Assembly: GCF_030581005.1 (NCBI RefSeq)
Contig: NZ_JAUQSX010000004.1
Location: forward strand, 186,001 to 250,000
From: Hymenobacter mellowenesis
GTDB lineage: Bacteria > Bacteroidota > Bacteroidia > Cytophagales > Hymenobacteraceae
Length of the DNA stretch: 64,000 nucleotides
Reading direction: 5' to 3'
How positions within the stretch are numbered: position 1 is the first letter of the stretch; each line of letters begins with the position of its first letter. The translations under genes and the position numbers were made by a program. Shown here in pieces: positions 34,498 through 43,353 of this stretch. The notes under the pieces are model-generated. The model was not told where the DNA came from, did not search any database, and saw only the letters and a program-made list of their open reading frames with translations.

Positions 34498-35130
34498 ATG
34501 AATCCTCTCGCTCACATTCTCGAAAACAAGGTTGTCGCCATCGTGCGCGGCGCCCAGCCGGCCGACCTGCTCAAAATAGCCCGGGCCGTGCACGCCGGCG
34601 GCGTTCGCATGATGGAAGTCACCCTGAATTCGCCCGGCGCGCTGGCTTCCATCACTGAAATCTCGCAGGCCATGGAAGGCCAACTGCTGGTAGGCGCCGG
34701 CACCGTGCTCGACCCCGAATCGGCCCGGGCCGCCCTGCTGGCCGGGGCGAAATTCATCATCTCGCCCACGCTCAACAAGAAAACCATCCGCATGACGAAG
34801 CGCTATGGCGCCGTCAGCATCCCCGGCGCCTACACCGCTACCGAAATCCTGAAAGCCTACGAATACGGCGGTGACATCATCAAGGTATTTCCGGCCGGAG
34901 CCAGTGGCGCCAGCTACTTCCGGGACATTGCCGGGCCATTGCCGCACATCCCGCTCATGCCCACCGGCGGCGTGTCGCTCGACAACATCAAGGGCTTTGC
35001 CGATGCCGGGGCCAAGGCGTTTGGCTTAGGAAGCTCGTTGGTGGACACCAAGCCGCCGATGACGGAGGAATACCTGCAGCAGCTCACGGAAAAGGCGCGG
35101 GCATTTGTGGCGGTTGTGGCGAAAGGGTAG
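34498..35130 (+). CDS. dgoA: 2-dehydro-3-deoxy-6-phosphogalactonate (KDPGal/KDPG) aldolase
   Basis: This 210-residue class I aldolase of the KDPG/KHG family has Glu in VRMMEVTLNSPG, the Schiff-base lysine in GGDIIKVFPAG, and the C-terminal phosphate loop PTGGVSLDNI. It splits 2-keto-3-deoxy-6-phospho sugar acids to pyruvate and glyceraldehyde 3-phosphate. Neighbouring dgoD and dgoK indicate the galactonate substrate. ATG 34498 matches the family start (MNPLAHILENKVVAIVRG); an upstream in-frame start at 34447 lacks support. Confidence 0.85.
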   Translation: MNPLAHILENKVVAIVRGAQPADLLKIARAVHAGGVRMMEVTLNSPGALASITEISQAMEGQLLVGAGTVLDPESARAALLAGAKFIISPTLNKKTIRMTKRYGAVSIPGAYTATEILKAYEYGGDIIKVFPAGASGASYFRDIAGPLPHIPLMPTGGVSLDNIKGFADAGAKAFGLGSSLVDTKPPMTEEYLQQLTEKARAFVAVVAKG

Positions 35131-35151
35131 TTTTTCAGATGAAGAGATAGA

Positions 35152-35257
35152 AGAACGGTCATGCTGAGCGCAGCCGAAGCATCTCTACCGCAGTAATAAT
35201 CCAATCGAGACAACGAAGCGGTAGAGATGCTTCGGCTGCGCTCAGCATGACCGTTCT
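35152..35257. repeat. Family-1 palindrome, copy 5 (CTACCGC subtype)
   Basis: Perfect 40-base arms (35152-35191 and 35218-35257) are the longest flawless family-1 arms in the window. The arm sub-dyad is ATGCT...AGCAT. It lies in the operon-like gap between dgoA and dgoD. Confidence 0.92.
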
Positions 35258-35289
35258 CGATAATTCATTCCCATCCCCTCACTCACCCC

Positions 35290-36438
35290 ATGAAAATCAC
35301 CCGCTTCGAACTTTTCCAAGTGCCGCCGCGCTGGCTGTTTCTCAAAATTGAAACCGACACCGGCTTCGTGGGCTGGGGCGAGCCGGTGATTGAGGGCAAG
35401 GCCGCTACCGTGGCCGCCGCCGTGGCCGAGCTCATGGAAAACCTCATCGGCAAGGACCCGCTCAACATCGAAGACCATTGGCAGGTGATGTACCGGGGCG
35501 GCTTCTATCGCGGCGGCCCCATCCTCATGTCGGCCATCGCCGGCATCGACCAGGCGCTGTGGGACATCAAGGGCAAGTACCACAATGCGCCCATTCACCA
35601 GCTGCTGGGCGGGCGGGCGCGCGACACCATGCGCGTGTATTCCTGGATTGGCGGCGACCGGCCGCACGATGTGGGCGCGGCGGCGGCCGATATGGTGGCC
35701 AAGGGCTTCACGGCCATCAAAATGAACGCCACCGACGAGATGGGCTACATTGATTCCTACGTGAAGATTGACGCCGTGCTGGCCCGCGTGGCGGCCGTGC
35801 GCGAGGCCGGTGGGCCGGGCCTGGGCATCGGCATCGATTTCCACGGGCGCGTGCACAAGCCCATGGCCAAGGTGCTGGCCAAAGAGCTCGAAGCCTACCG
35901 CCCCATGTTCATTGAGGAGCCCGTGCTGCCCCAAAACAACGAGGCCCTGCGCGACATCGCCAACCATTGCTCCATCCCCATTGCCACCGGCGAGCGGATG
36001 TTTTCGCGCTGGGATTTCAAGCAGCTCTTTATTGACGGCTACGTCGACATCATCCAGCCCGACCTCTCGCACGCCGGCGGCATCACCGAGTGCAAGAAAA
36101 TCATCGGCATGGCCGAAGCCTTCGACGTGGCCGCGGCGCCGCATTGCCCGCTGGGGCCCATTGCACTGGCCGCCTGCCTGCAGGTGGACGCCACCTGCCA
36201 CAACGCTTTCATTCAGGAGCAAAGCCTGGGTATTCACTACAACAAGGAGAATGACTTGCTCGACTATCTGGTTGATAAGTCGGTTTTCTTCTATGAAAAC
36301 GGCTATTGTAAAATCCCGGAAGGACCGGGGCTGGGCATTGAAATCAACGAGGAATATGTGCGACAGCGGGCTGCCATTGGGCATAACTGGCACAACCCGG
36401 TGTGGCGGAATACCGACGGCAGCGTAGCGGAGTGGTAG
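35290..36438 (+). CDS. dgoD: D-galactonate dehydratase
   Basis: This 382-residue enolase-superfamily enzyme matches E. coli DgoD closely along its length as I recall that sequence: [102 protein letters not shown] and the final SVAEW. Metal-binding acids and the catalytic His of HCPLGP are present. It converts D-galactonate to 2-keto-3-deoxygalactonate. It is flanked on both sides by family-1 palindromes. Confidence 0.95.
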   Translation: MKITRFELFQVPPRWLFLKIETDTGFVGWGEPVIEGKAATVAAAVAELMENLIGKDPLNIEDHWQVMYRGGFYRGGPILMSAIAGIDQALWDIKGKYHNAPIHQLLGGRARDTMRVYSWIGGDRPHDVGAAAADMVAKGFTAIKMNATDEMGYIDSYVKIDAVLARVAAVREAGGPGLGIGIDFHGRVHKPMAKVLAKELEAYRPMFIEEPVLPQNNEALRDIANHCSIPIATGERMFSRWDFKQLFIDGYVDIIQPDLSHAGGITECKKIIGMAEAFDVAAAPHCPLGPIALAACLQVDATCHNAFIQEQSLGIHYNKENDLLDYLVDKSVFFYENGYCKIPEGPGLGIEINEEYVRQRAAIGHNWHNPVWRNTDGSVAEW

Positions 36439-36454
36439 GGAGTTTTGTGAAAAA

Positions 36455-36566
36455 AGAACGTCATGTCGAGCGCAGCCGAGACATCTCGCGTGCTACCACT
36501 AACTCAATCACTGAAAAGATTACATCGGCACGCGAGATGTCTCGACTGCGCTCGACATGACGTTCT
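36455..36566. repeat. Family-1 palindrome, copy 6 (ATGTC subtype)
   Basis: 38-base arms (36455-36492 and 36529-36566) have one mismatch. The sub-dyad is ATGTC...GACAT, and the spacer holds ACTAACTCAATCACTGAAAAGATTA, related to copies 1 and 8. It lies between dgoD and dgoK. Confidence 0.92.
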
Positions 36567-36581
36567 AAAATTCTGTTTCAA

Positions 36582-37574
36582 ATGGATTTAAACACCACCT
36601 TCCTCAGCTGTGACTGGGGTACTTCTTCCTTCCGCCTGCGCCTCGTGGAGCGCGAGACACTGAAGATTCTGGCCGAGGAAAGCTCCAAGGAAGGCAACGC
36701 CGCCACGGCCGAGCTCTGGAAGCAAGCGGGCCAGCCGCCCGAGCAGCGCGTGGTGTTCTACCGGGCCATCATTCAAAAGCATCTGAAAAAGCTGGAGGAA
36801 GCCGTGAAAACCACGCTGGATGAGGTGCCGGTGGTGATTTCGGGCATGGCCTCGTCTACCATCGGCATGCTGGAGGTGCCGTACAAGCCGCTGCCGTTTT
36901 CCACGGACGGCTCCGATTTGGCCGTCAAAATCCTGGCGCCGACACTGGACTTTAAGCACGCTGTACTGCTGATTTCGGGAGTGAAAAGCGACGATGATGT
37001 AATGCGCGGCGAGGAAGTGCAACTGGTAGGCTGCCGCTTCGAAAAAGTGCCGGAGAAGCAGCTGTTCCTGCATCCGGGCACGCACGCCAAGCATGTGCTG
37101 GTGCAAAACGGCCAGGCCATCAGCCTGAAAACCCACATGACCGGCGAGTTTTTCTCGCTGCTTTCCACCAAAAGTATCCTGGCAGCTTCGGTGGAAGAAG
37201 GCGGCAAACTCGAAGAGGGAAGTAACCTCACATGGTTCGAAAAAGGCGTGCACGACAGCCAGCAGGCCAATTTGCTGCACAATGCCTTTCTGGTTCGCAC
37301 CAACGACTTGTTCAAGAAAGCCAGTAAGCCGGAAAATTATTTCTACCTGAGCGGCCTGCTTATTGGCAGCGAATGCCACGACCTGCTGGCGCACACGCCC
37401 GCTCGCATTACGCTGGCCGGCGAGTCAGTGCTGGTGGCCCTGTACGGGGCCGCGCTTCACGCGCTGGGCGTTGATAAGCAATGCCCCGTGCAAACCAAAA
37501 CGGCCGAGGGAGTGACCTTGACCGGACAGGCCGCCGTATTGCAGCACCATCTCGCCGGCCTGAAAAAATCGTAA
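36582..37574 (+). CDS. dgoK: 2-dehydro-3-deoxygalactonokinase
   Basis: This 330-residue sugar kinase of the DgoK family has LSCDWGTSSFRLRLV (phosphate 1), VVISGMASSTIGMLEVPY, SGVKSDDDVMRGEEVQLVG, FLHPGTHAKHV and THMTGEFFSLL. It phosphorylates 2-keto-3-deoxygalactonate with ATP at O6, giving the aldolase substrate. The lactonase gene follows 12 bases later. Residues 40-60 include a charged helical insertion (LWKQAGQPPEQRVVFYRAII) typical of Bacteroidota versions. Confidence 0.92.
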   Translation: MDLNTTFLSCDWGTSSFRLRLVERETLKILAEESSKEGNAATAELWKQAGQPPEQRVVFYRAIIQKHLKKLEEAVKTTLDEVPVVISGMASSTIGMLEVPYKPLPFSTDGSDLAVKILAPTLDFKHAVLLISGVKSDDDVMRGEEVQLVGCRFEKVPEKQLFLHPGTHAKHVLVQNGQAISLKTHMTGEFFSLLSTKSILAASVEEGGKLEEGSNLTWFEKGVHDSQQANLLHNAFLVRTNDLFKKASKPENYFYLSGLLIGSECHDLLAHTPARITLAGESVLVALYGAALHALGVDKQCPVQTKTAEGVTLTGQAAVLQHHLAGLKKS

Positions 37575-37586
37575 CCGTTCCGCGCC

Positions 37587-38459
37587 ATGCAAGCCACTTC
37601 CATTCTGCACGCACAGGCGCCGTTAGGCGAAGGCGCCCTCTGGAACCCGCTGACGGAGCGGCTGTATTGGGTGGATATTGAGGGCCGGGCGCTGCATGTT
37701 TTTGACCCCGCCACAGGCGACGACCGCCGCTACCCGGTGGGCAAGCGCATTGGCACGGTGGTGCCCCTGCGCAACGGTAACGCCCTGGTGGCCCTGCAAA
37801 CCGGCATCCACGAAATCGACCTGACCACCGGCCACCTCACCCGCCTAGCCGACCCCATCACCGACCAGTACCTGCGCTTCAACGACGGCAAGTGCGACCC
37901 GGCGGGCCGCTTCTGGGTAGGTACGTTCGACCTAATGCTACGCCCCCACGCCGGCACCCTCTACCGTTTCGACCCCGACGGCAGCATGCACGTAATGCTC
38001 CGCCGCATCACCAATTCCAACGGCATCGCGTGGTCATTGGACCAAGCTACAATGTACTACATCGACACGCCCACGCTGGCCGTGCAGGCCTTCGACTACG
38101 ATAACCGGACGGGCAGCATTGCCAACCCGCGCGTCGTCGTCCGCATTCCCGAAGGCACCGGCGGCCCCGACGGCATGACCATCGACACCGAGGGCATGCT
38201 CTGGGTGGCGCTGTGGGGCGCTGGCGCCTTGCACCGCTACGACCCCGCCACGGGCGCGCTGCTTCAGGCCATCACGGTGCCCGCGCCGTTCACCTCGTCG
38301 TGCGCGTTCGGCGGGCCGGGGCTCGCTACACTTTTCATCACCAGCGCCCGGGGCGGGCTCACGGCGGCGCAGCTGCGGGAGTTTCCGCTGAGCGGCAATG
38401 TGTTTGCCGTGCAGCCGGGCGTGGCGGGCGTGCCGGCCTGCTTTTTTGGCGGGAAGTAG
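37587..38459 (+). CDS. SMP-30/gluconolactonase-family lactonase
   Basis: This 290-residue six-bladed propeller of the SMP-30/regucalcin family has Glu in LGEGALWNPLTERLYWVDI, RFNDGKCDPAGRFWVGT (the metal Asn/Asp region), NGIAWSLDQATMYYIDT and GGPDGMTIDTEGMLWVALWG. Such enzymes open sugar-acid lactones with a divalent metal. Adjacent to dgoK and dgoD, the likely substrate is galactono-lactone. Its TAG stop (38457-38459) lies in the first bases of a family-2 palindrome, so the repeat supplies the gene end. Confidence 0.88.
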   Translation: MQATSILHAQAPLGEGALWNPLTERLYWVDIEGRALHVFDPATGDDRRYPVGKRIGTVVPLRNGNALVALQTGIHEIDLTTGHLTRLADPITDQYLRFNDGKCDPAGRFWVGTFDLMLRPHAGTLYRFDPDGSMHVMLRRITNSNGIAWSLDQATMYYIDTPTLAVQAFDYDNRTGSIANPRVVVRIPEGTGGPDGMTIDTEGMLWVALWGAGALHRYDPATGALLQAITVPAPFTSSCAFGGPGLATLFITSARGGLTAAQLREFPLSGNVFAVQPGVAGVPACFFGGK

Positions 38460-38543
38460 GGGCGGGGCTTGCCCCCGCCCGGTCATTGAACGGCACCGTT
38501 GCAACGGCGTGAATAGCCGGGCGGGGGCAAGCCCCGCCCCTAC
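38456..38543. repeat. Family-2 palindrome, copy 3, overlapping the lactonase stop codon
   Basis: Perfect 27-base arms (38456-38482 and 38517-38543) start with GTAGGGGCGGGGCTTGCCCC. The TAG within the leading GTAG is the stop of the lactonase gene. The spacer GGTCATTGAACGGCACCGTT is close to copy 2. Confidence 0.92.
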
Positions 38544-38570
38544 ATCGTTCTTTAGGCACCTTATAAAACC

Positions 38571-38614
38571 GAGCGGGCCGAAGCACAACCTTTTGGTTAT
38601 GCTTCGGCCCGCTC
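38571..38614. terminator. Probable bidirectional terminator hairpin
   Basis: 20-base arms (38571-38590 and 38595-38614) with one mismatch surround a TTTT loop, between the convergent lactonase and RND pump genes. There is no long T-run, so termination strength is uncertain. Confidence 0.6.
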
Positions 38615-38638
38615 ATTCAACTCAACAGATGCCTTTGG

Positions 38639-41600
38639 CTATGCCGGGCTGGGCTCCGGCGCGGGGCCTTTCTCGCCTTCTTCCTTGTGGCCGCCGTGCT
38701 CCTCGTCGGGTTTGTAGTTTTTCTCCAGCTCGGCCAGTTTTTCCTTGCCGTAGGCGAAGCGGGTGATGATGACGTAGAGCACCGGCACGATGAAAATGGC
38801 CAGCGACGTGGCCGCCAGCATGCCGCCGAGCACCGTCCAGCCCAGGGTCTGGCGGGCCAGGGAGCCGGCGCCGGACGCGAACGTGAGCGGCGCAATGCCC
38901 AGGATGAAGGCCAGCGAGGTCATGATGATGGGGCGCAGGCGCAGGCGCACGGCTTCGAGCGTAGCATCGACCAGCGGCATGCCTTTGTCAACCCGCTCTT
39001 TGGCGAATTCGATAATCAGAATGGCGTTTTTGGCCGACAAGCCAATCAGCGTAATCATGCCGATTTGGGCGTAGACGTTGTTGGTGAGCTTGGGCAGGAA
39101 AAACAGCGCCAGAATGGCCCCGAAGATGCCCACCGGCACCGCCAGCAGCACCGAAAACGGCACAGACCAGCTTTCATAAAGGGCGGCCAGGAACAGGAAC
39201 ACGAAGGCAATGGACAGCGCGAAGATGTAGATAGTCTGGCCGCTGGCCAGCAATTCTTCGCGGCTCAAGCCCGAAAATTCGTAGCCGTAGCCCTGGGGCA
39301 AGGACTTCGCGGCCTCGTCCTGCAGGGCCTTGATGGCATCGCCGGAGCTGTAGCCGGGGGCGGGGTTGCCGTTGATTTCGGCCGAGCGGAACAGGTTGTA
39401 GTGCGAGATGAGGGGCGCGCTTTCGGTGCGCTTGTAGCTCGTCACGCTGCTCAGGGGCACCATGGCGCCGGCGGTGTTGCGCACGTAGTACTGGCCGATG
39501 TTGGCAATGTCGCCGCGGTAGCTGCTATCGGCCTGGGCCACCACACGGAAGTTGCGGCCGTAGAGCGTGAAGTCGTTCACGTAGGCCGAGCCGAGGTAGG
39601 TGCGCAGCGCGGTGGCAATGTCGGAGATGGAGACGCCTAGCTTTTTGGCTTGCTCGCGGTTGATGTCGAGCTGATAGCCCGGCGTGTTGGCCGTGAAGAA
39701 CGAGAAGCCGCTGGCGATTTCGGGCCGCTTGCGGATGGCGCCGAGGAAGCCCTGCAGGTTGGCGTCGAAGTTCCGCACATCGCCCTGGGTTTCGCGCTCC
39801 TGCAGCACGAAGGAGAAGCCGCCCGTGTTGCCGAGGCCGGGGATGGCGGGCGGCGAAATCACCACCGTGGTGGCTTCCTTGAACTTGGCCATGCGCTGCT
39901 GCACGGTGGCCATCAGGCCCTGCAGGCGCAGCTCCACTTCCTTGCGGTCTTCCCAGGGCTCCAGCTGGCAGAAGATGGTGCCGGAGTTCGATTTCGAGGA
40001 GAAGTTTACGGCATTGAGGCCGCCGAGGGCGGCGTAGTGCCGGATGCCTTTCACTTGCGAAAGCTCCTTCATCATGCCCTGCAGCGTGGCCACGGTGCTG
40101 GCCGTGCTGGATGCTTCGGGCAGGTTGAATGTGATGATGATGCGGCCTTCGTCTTCGGTGGGTAGGAAGCCGCTGGGCTTATTTTTGAAGAGCAAAACGG
40201 CCCCGGCTATGATGCACACCAACACCACCACCGCCAGGCGCGAGTGCTTGATGGTGCTGGCCACCCCGCTGCCGTACTTGTCGGTCATGCGGCCAAACCA
40301 GTTGTTGAACTTGAAGAAGAATTTGTTCAGGCCCGTCGAGCTTTCATCCCACTTGGTGGGCTTGAGCAACAGCACGCACAGCGCAGGCGTGAGCGACAAG
40401 GCCACGAAGGCCGAAATCAGTACCGAAATGGCAATGGTGACGGCAAACTGCTGGTACAAGCGCCCGGTGATGCCGGGGATGAAACCCACCGGTACAAACA
40501 CCGCCGCCAGAATAAGCGCAATGGCAATAACCGGGGCCGAAATCTCGCGCATGGCTTCCAGCGTGGCGTCGAGCACATTCATGTCGCGCTCGTTCATGTT
40601 GTGCTCCACGGCTTCCACCACCACAATGGCGTCATCGACCACAATGCCAATGGCCAGCACGAAGCCGAAGAGCGTCAGTGTATTAATGGTGAAGCCCAGC
40701 GGAATAAAGAACATGAACGTGCCCACGATGGACACCGGAATGGCCAGCACCGGAATGAGCGTGGAGCGCCAGCTTTGCAGAAACAGAAACACCACCACGA
40801 TAACCAGCAGCAGGGCGATAACCAGCGTTTCCACCACTTCGTGAATGGACACCTTCACCACGCTGGCGGCCTCGAAGGGCACCACGTAGCTTAGGTCGGT
40901 AGGAAACTGCTTTTTAAGCTGCTCCATGGTTTTGTTCACGTTCTCGAAGGTTTCGAGGGCGTTGGCGCCGGGGGCCTGGTACACCAGCAGGTAGGCGGCG
41001 CGTTTGCCGTCCACGTAGGAGTTGTTGCCGTAGTTGAACTTGCCCAGCTCCATGCGGGCCACATCCTTGAGGTACACGATGCCGCCGTCCTGGTCGGGCC
41101 GGCTTTTCACGATGATGTCGCCGAACTGCTCCGTCGTGGCCAGGCGGCCCTGCACCGTCACGATGTACTCAAACGTCTGGCCCATCTGTTGGGGCGGCGC
41201 GCCGATGGAGCCGGCCGCAATCTGGGCGTTCTGCTCCTGAATGGCGGCCAGCACATCATTAGCCGTGATGCCGAGCTGCGAGAGCTTGTCAGGCTTCAGC
41301 CAGAGGCGCATCGAGAAGTCATCGGCGCGGCTCACGATGTCGCCCACGCCCTTGGTGCGCAGCAGCGCGTCCTTGATGTACACGTTAGCGTAGTTGTCGA
41401 GGAAGGTGGCGTTGTGGCTGCCCTTGGGCGCGAAAAGGGCCACCAGCATCAGGATACTGGGGTTCCGTTTGCGCACCGTGAGGCCGAGGCGCTGCACTTC
41501 CTGCGGCAGGGTGGGCAGGGCAATGCCCACACGGTTCTGCACGTCGAGGGCGGCGATATTGATGTCGGTGCCGACTTCAAAGTTCACCGTCATGCTCATC

Positions 41601-41863
41601 TGGCCGTTGCTGGTGCTGTTGCTTTGCAGGTAGGTCATGCCCGGCGTGCCGTTCACCTGCACTTCCACGGGCGTGGCCACGGTCTGCTCCACGGTTTGGG
41701 CATCGGCCCCGGTGTAGGTGCCCGATACCGACACCGTGGGCGGCGTGATTTCGGGGTACTGCCCGATGGGCAGCTTCAGCATGGCCAGCAAGCCCACCAG
41801 CACGATGACCAGCGAGCTGACAATGGCCGTGACGGGCCGGCGAATAAAGGTTTCTGCTATCAT
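38639..41863 (-). CDS. RND efflux pump inner-membrane subunit (HAE1/AcrB type)
   Basis: This 1074-residue transporter of the hydrophobe/amphiphile efflux family begins MIAETFIRRPVTAIVSS. Transmembrane helix 4 holds the paired proton-relay aspartates in GIVVDDAIVVVEAVE, and YESWSVPFSVLLAVPVGIFGA is the conserved C-terminal half motif. It carries periplasmic porter loops and a polar, charged C-terminus. It exports drugs or toxic compounds with the adaptor and TolC-like protein encoded upstream. A family-1 palindrome sits in the 180-base gap to the adaptor gene. Substrate and regulator are unknown; no TetR or AraC gene is adjacent. Confidence 0.95.
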   Translation of the reverse strand: MIAETFIRRPVTAIVSSLVIVLVGLLAMLKLPIGQYPEITPPTVSVSGTYTGADAQTVEQTVATPVEVQVNGTPGMTYLQSNSTSNGQMSMTVNFEVGTDINIAALDVQNRVGIALPTLPQEVQRLGLTVRKRNPSILMLVALFAPKGSHNATFLDNYANVYIKDALLRTKGVGDIVSRADDFSMRLWLKPDKLSQLGITANDVLAAIQEQNAQIAAGSIGAPPQQMGQTFEYIVTVQGRLATTEQFGDIIVKSRPDQDGGIVYLKDVARMELGKFNYGNNSYVDGKRAAYLLVYQAPGANALETFENVNKTMEQLKKQFPTDLSYVVPFEAASVVKVSIHEVVETLVIALLLVIVVVFLFLQSWRSTLIPVLAIPVSIVGTFMFFIPLGFTINTLTLFGFVLAIGIVVDDAIVVVEAVEHNMNERDMNVLDATLEAMREISAPVIAIALILAAVFVPVGFIPGITGRLYQQFAVTIAISVLISAFVALSLTPALCVLLLKPTKWDESSTGLNKFFFKFNNWFGRMTDKYGSGVASTIKHSRLAVVVLVCIIAGAVLLFKNKPSGFLPTEDEGRIIITFNLPEASSTASTVATLQGMMKELSQVKGIRHYAALGGLNAVNFSSKSNSGTIFCQLEPWEDRKEVELRLQGLMATVQQRMAKFKEATTVVISPPAIPGLGNTGGFSFVLQERETQGDVRNFDANLQGFLGAIRKRPEIASGFSFFTANTPGYQLDINREQAKKLGVSISDIATALRTYLGSAYVNDFTLYGRNFRVVAQADSSYRGDIANIGQYYVRNTAGAMVPLSSVTSYKRTESAPLISHYNLFRSAEINGNPAPGYSSGDAIKALQDEAAKSLPQGYGYEFSGLSREELLASGQTIYIFALSIAFVFLFLAALYESWSVPFSVLLAVPVGIFGAILALFFLPKLTNNVYAQIGMITLIGLSAKNAILIIEFAKERVDKGMPLVDATLEAVRLRLRPIIMTSLAFILGIAPLTFASGAGSLARQTLGWTVLGGMLAATSLAIFIVPVLYVIITRFAYGKEKLAELEKNYKPDEEHGGHKEEGEKGPAPEPSPA

Positions 41864-41927
41864 TTGCTATAGCTGGGGGCGGCGGGCTGAGGGCCGTTAG
41901 CCTATGGATTCAGTTAGATAAAAAGAA

Positions 41928-42026
41928 CGTCATGCAGAGCGCAGCGAAGCATCTCGCGTGCTTCAACTAACTCTTTCGATTGAGGTACTACCCCACGCGA
42001 GATGCTTCGCTGCGCTCTGCATGACG
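41928..42026. repeat. Family-1 palindrome, copy 7, inside the RND operon
   Basis: Perfect 33-base arms (41928-41960 and 41994-42026) are of the CGCGTG type, with a one-base-shorter arm core (GCGCAGCGAAG) shared only with copy 1. It lies between the adaptor and pump genes. Confidence 0.92.
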
Positions 42027-42043
42027 GGAATGCCAGCTCCGGC

Positions 42044-43180
42044 TTATTTCCCTGGCGTGGCCGGCGGCGCCTTGGGCACTTCCGTGGTAATCTTGGCGCC
42101 GTCGCGCAGCTTCTGCACGCCTTCGGTCACGATTTTGTCGCCTTCCTTCACGCCTTCGAGCAGCACAATCTGGTCTTTCAGGCGCGGGCCGAGCTTCACT
42201 TTGCGCTGCTGGGCAGTGCTGCTGTCGGTGGCGGCGTACACGAAGTTTTCGCCCATCTGCTCCACAATGGCCTTGAAGGGCACCACAATGCGCCGGCCCG
42301 ACTGCGTATTGAGCACCTTCACCACGGCGCTCATTCCGTCTTTCAGCTCCCGGTTGGGGTTGGCAAATTCCACGCGCACCGTGATAGTGGCCGTGCCGCT
42401 GTTCACGCCCCGGTCGATAGTGCGGATGCGGCCGGGTAGGGGGTAGGTTTTGCCGCCGGGCAGCACCAGGCGCAGGGTCGAGTCGGCGCGGGAGGTTTTA
42501 GAATTGAGTAGCGTGTTGAAACGCTCGATATCCGTCTGCGTCACCACGATGTCGGCGCCGATGGGGTCTTCGCTCGAAATGGTGTTGAGCAGCGTGGTGC
42601 CGGCGGCCACCTGCGAGCCCAGGCGCACCTCCGAAATACCGATGCGGCCCGTAAATGGCGCCGTGATAGTAGAGAAGCTCAGGTTGTTGCGGGCGATGTT
42701 GACGCCAGCCTGGGCCTCGGCCACTTGGGCGCGGGCGGTGGCCAGGGCGGTGGTGGCGTTGTCGAGCACCTGCCGGGCAATGGCATCCTGCGAGGCCAGG
42801 CGCTCGTAGCGGTTGGCGTTCACCTGGGCGTTGGCGGCGTTGGCCTGGGCGCTGCGCAGGCCGGCCAGCGCCTGCTGGTAGGCGGCCTCGTACTGGCGGC
42901 GGTCGATTTCATACAGCGCTTTGCCCTTGGGCACCACGTCGCCTTCCTTGAAGGAAATGCCGGTGACGAAGCCGGTCACCTGTGAGCGCAACTCCACCAC
43001 GTTCAGGGCCGTCACGGTGGCGGGGTATTCGTCGTAGTACACGGCTTCGGTGGTGCGGGCGGCTACCAGCGTCACAGATGTAGGCGGCGGGGCGGCGTTC
43101 TTTTTCTCCTCGTCTTTTTTGCCGCAGGCGGCCAGCCCCAACAGGCCCAGCACCAGGTATTTCTTGTTCATCTTCAACAT
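42044..43180 (-). CDS. RND periplasmic adaptor (membrane fusion protein), lipoprotein
   Basis: This 378-residue adaptor has lipobox LAAC (Cys19) after MLKMNKKYLVLGLLG. The barrel-sandwich hybrid starts ELRSQVTGFVTGISFKEGDVVPKGKALYEID, followed by a long alpha-hairpin rich in A, Q and N. The second half of the lipoyl domain reads STITAPFTGRIGISEVRLGSQV, and beta-barrel and membrane-proximal domains follow. It couples the AcrB-like pump to the TolC-like channel. The start at 43180 gives the proper lipoprotein signal; the longer 43243 frame starts in a repeat. Confidence 0.93.
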   Translation of the reverse strand: MLKMNKKYLVLGLLGLAACGKKDEEKKNAAPPPTSVTLVAARTTEAVYYDEYPATVTALNVVELRSQVTGFVTGISFKEGDVVPKGKALYEIDRRQYEAAYQQALAGLRSAQANAANAQVNANRYERLASQDAIARQVLDNATTALATARAQVAEAQAGVNIARNNLSFSTITAPFTGRIGISEVRLGSQVAAGTTLLNTISSEDPIGADIVVTQTDIERFNTLLNSKTSRADSTLRLVLPGGKTYPLPGRIRTIDRGVNSGTATITVRVEFANPNRELKDGMSAVVKVLNTQSGRRIVVPFKAIVEQMGENFVYAATDSSTAQQRKVKLGPRLKDQIVLLEGVKEGDKIVTEGVQKLRDGAKITTEVPKAPPATPGK

Positions 43181-43242
43181 AGCTTGTCGCGGGTGGCCGG
43201 GGGCCAGCGGCGTTTTAGAGTTCGAGTTTGTGGTACCGTTCA

Positions 43243-43343
43243 CCTCACCACCGGCCCCTCTCCTGCGGAGAGGGGAGACACGGCGGCGCTGCCGGCTGAT
43301 TCATCAGGCTCCCCTCTCCGCGGGAGAGGGGCCGGTGGTGAGG
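43243..43343. repeat. Family-4 palindrome, copy 2, inside the RND operon
   Basis: Arms open CCTCACCACCGGCCCCTCTCC (43243 onward) and end at 43343, each with an internal hairpin pairing CCCCTCTCC and GGAGAGGGG type sequences. Relative to copy 1, CCCCCCAG becomes CCACCGG and the partner arm changes to match, so pairing is kept. Confidence 0.88.
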
Positions 43344-43353
43344 TTACGCTTCA

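Noticed and set aside
41864..42043. A separate promoter and gene boundary between the RND adaptor and pump
   Set aside because: The gap is mostly filled by a family-1 palindrome, and no TAnnTTTG box is seen on the minus strand.
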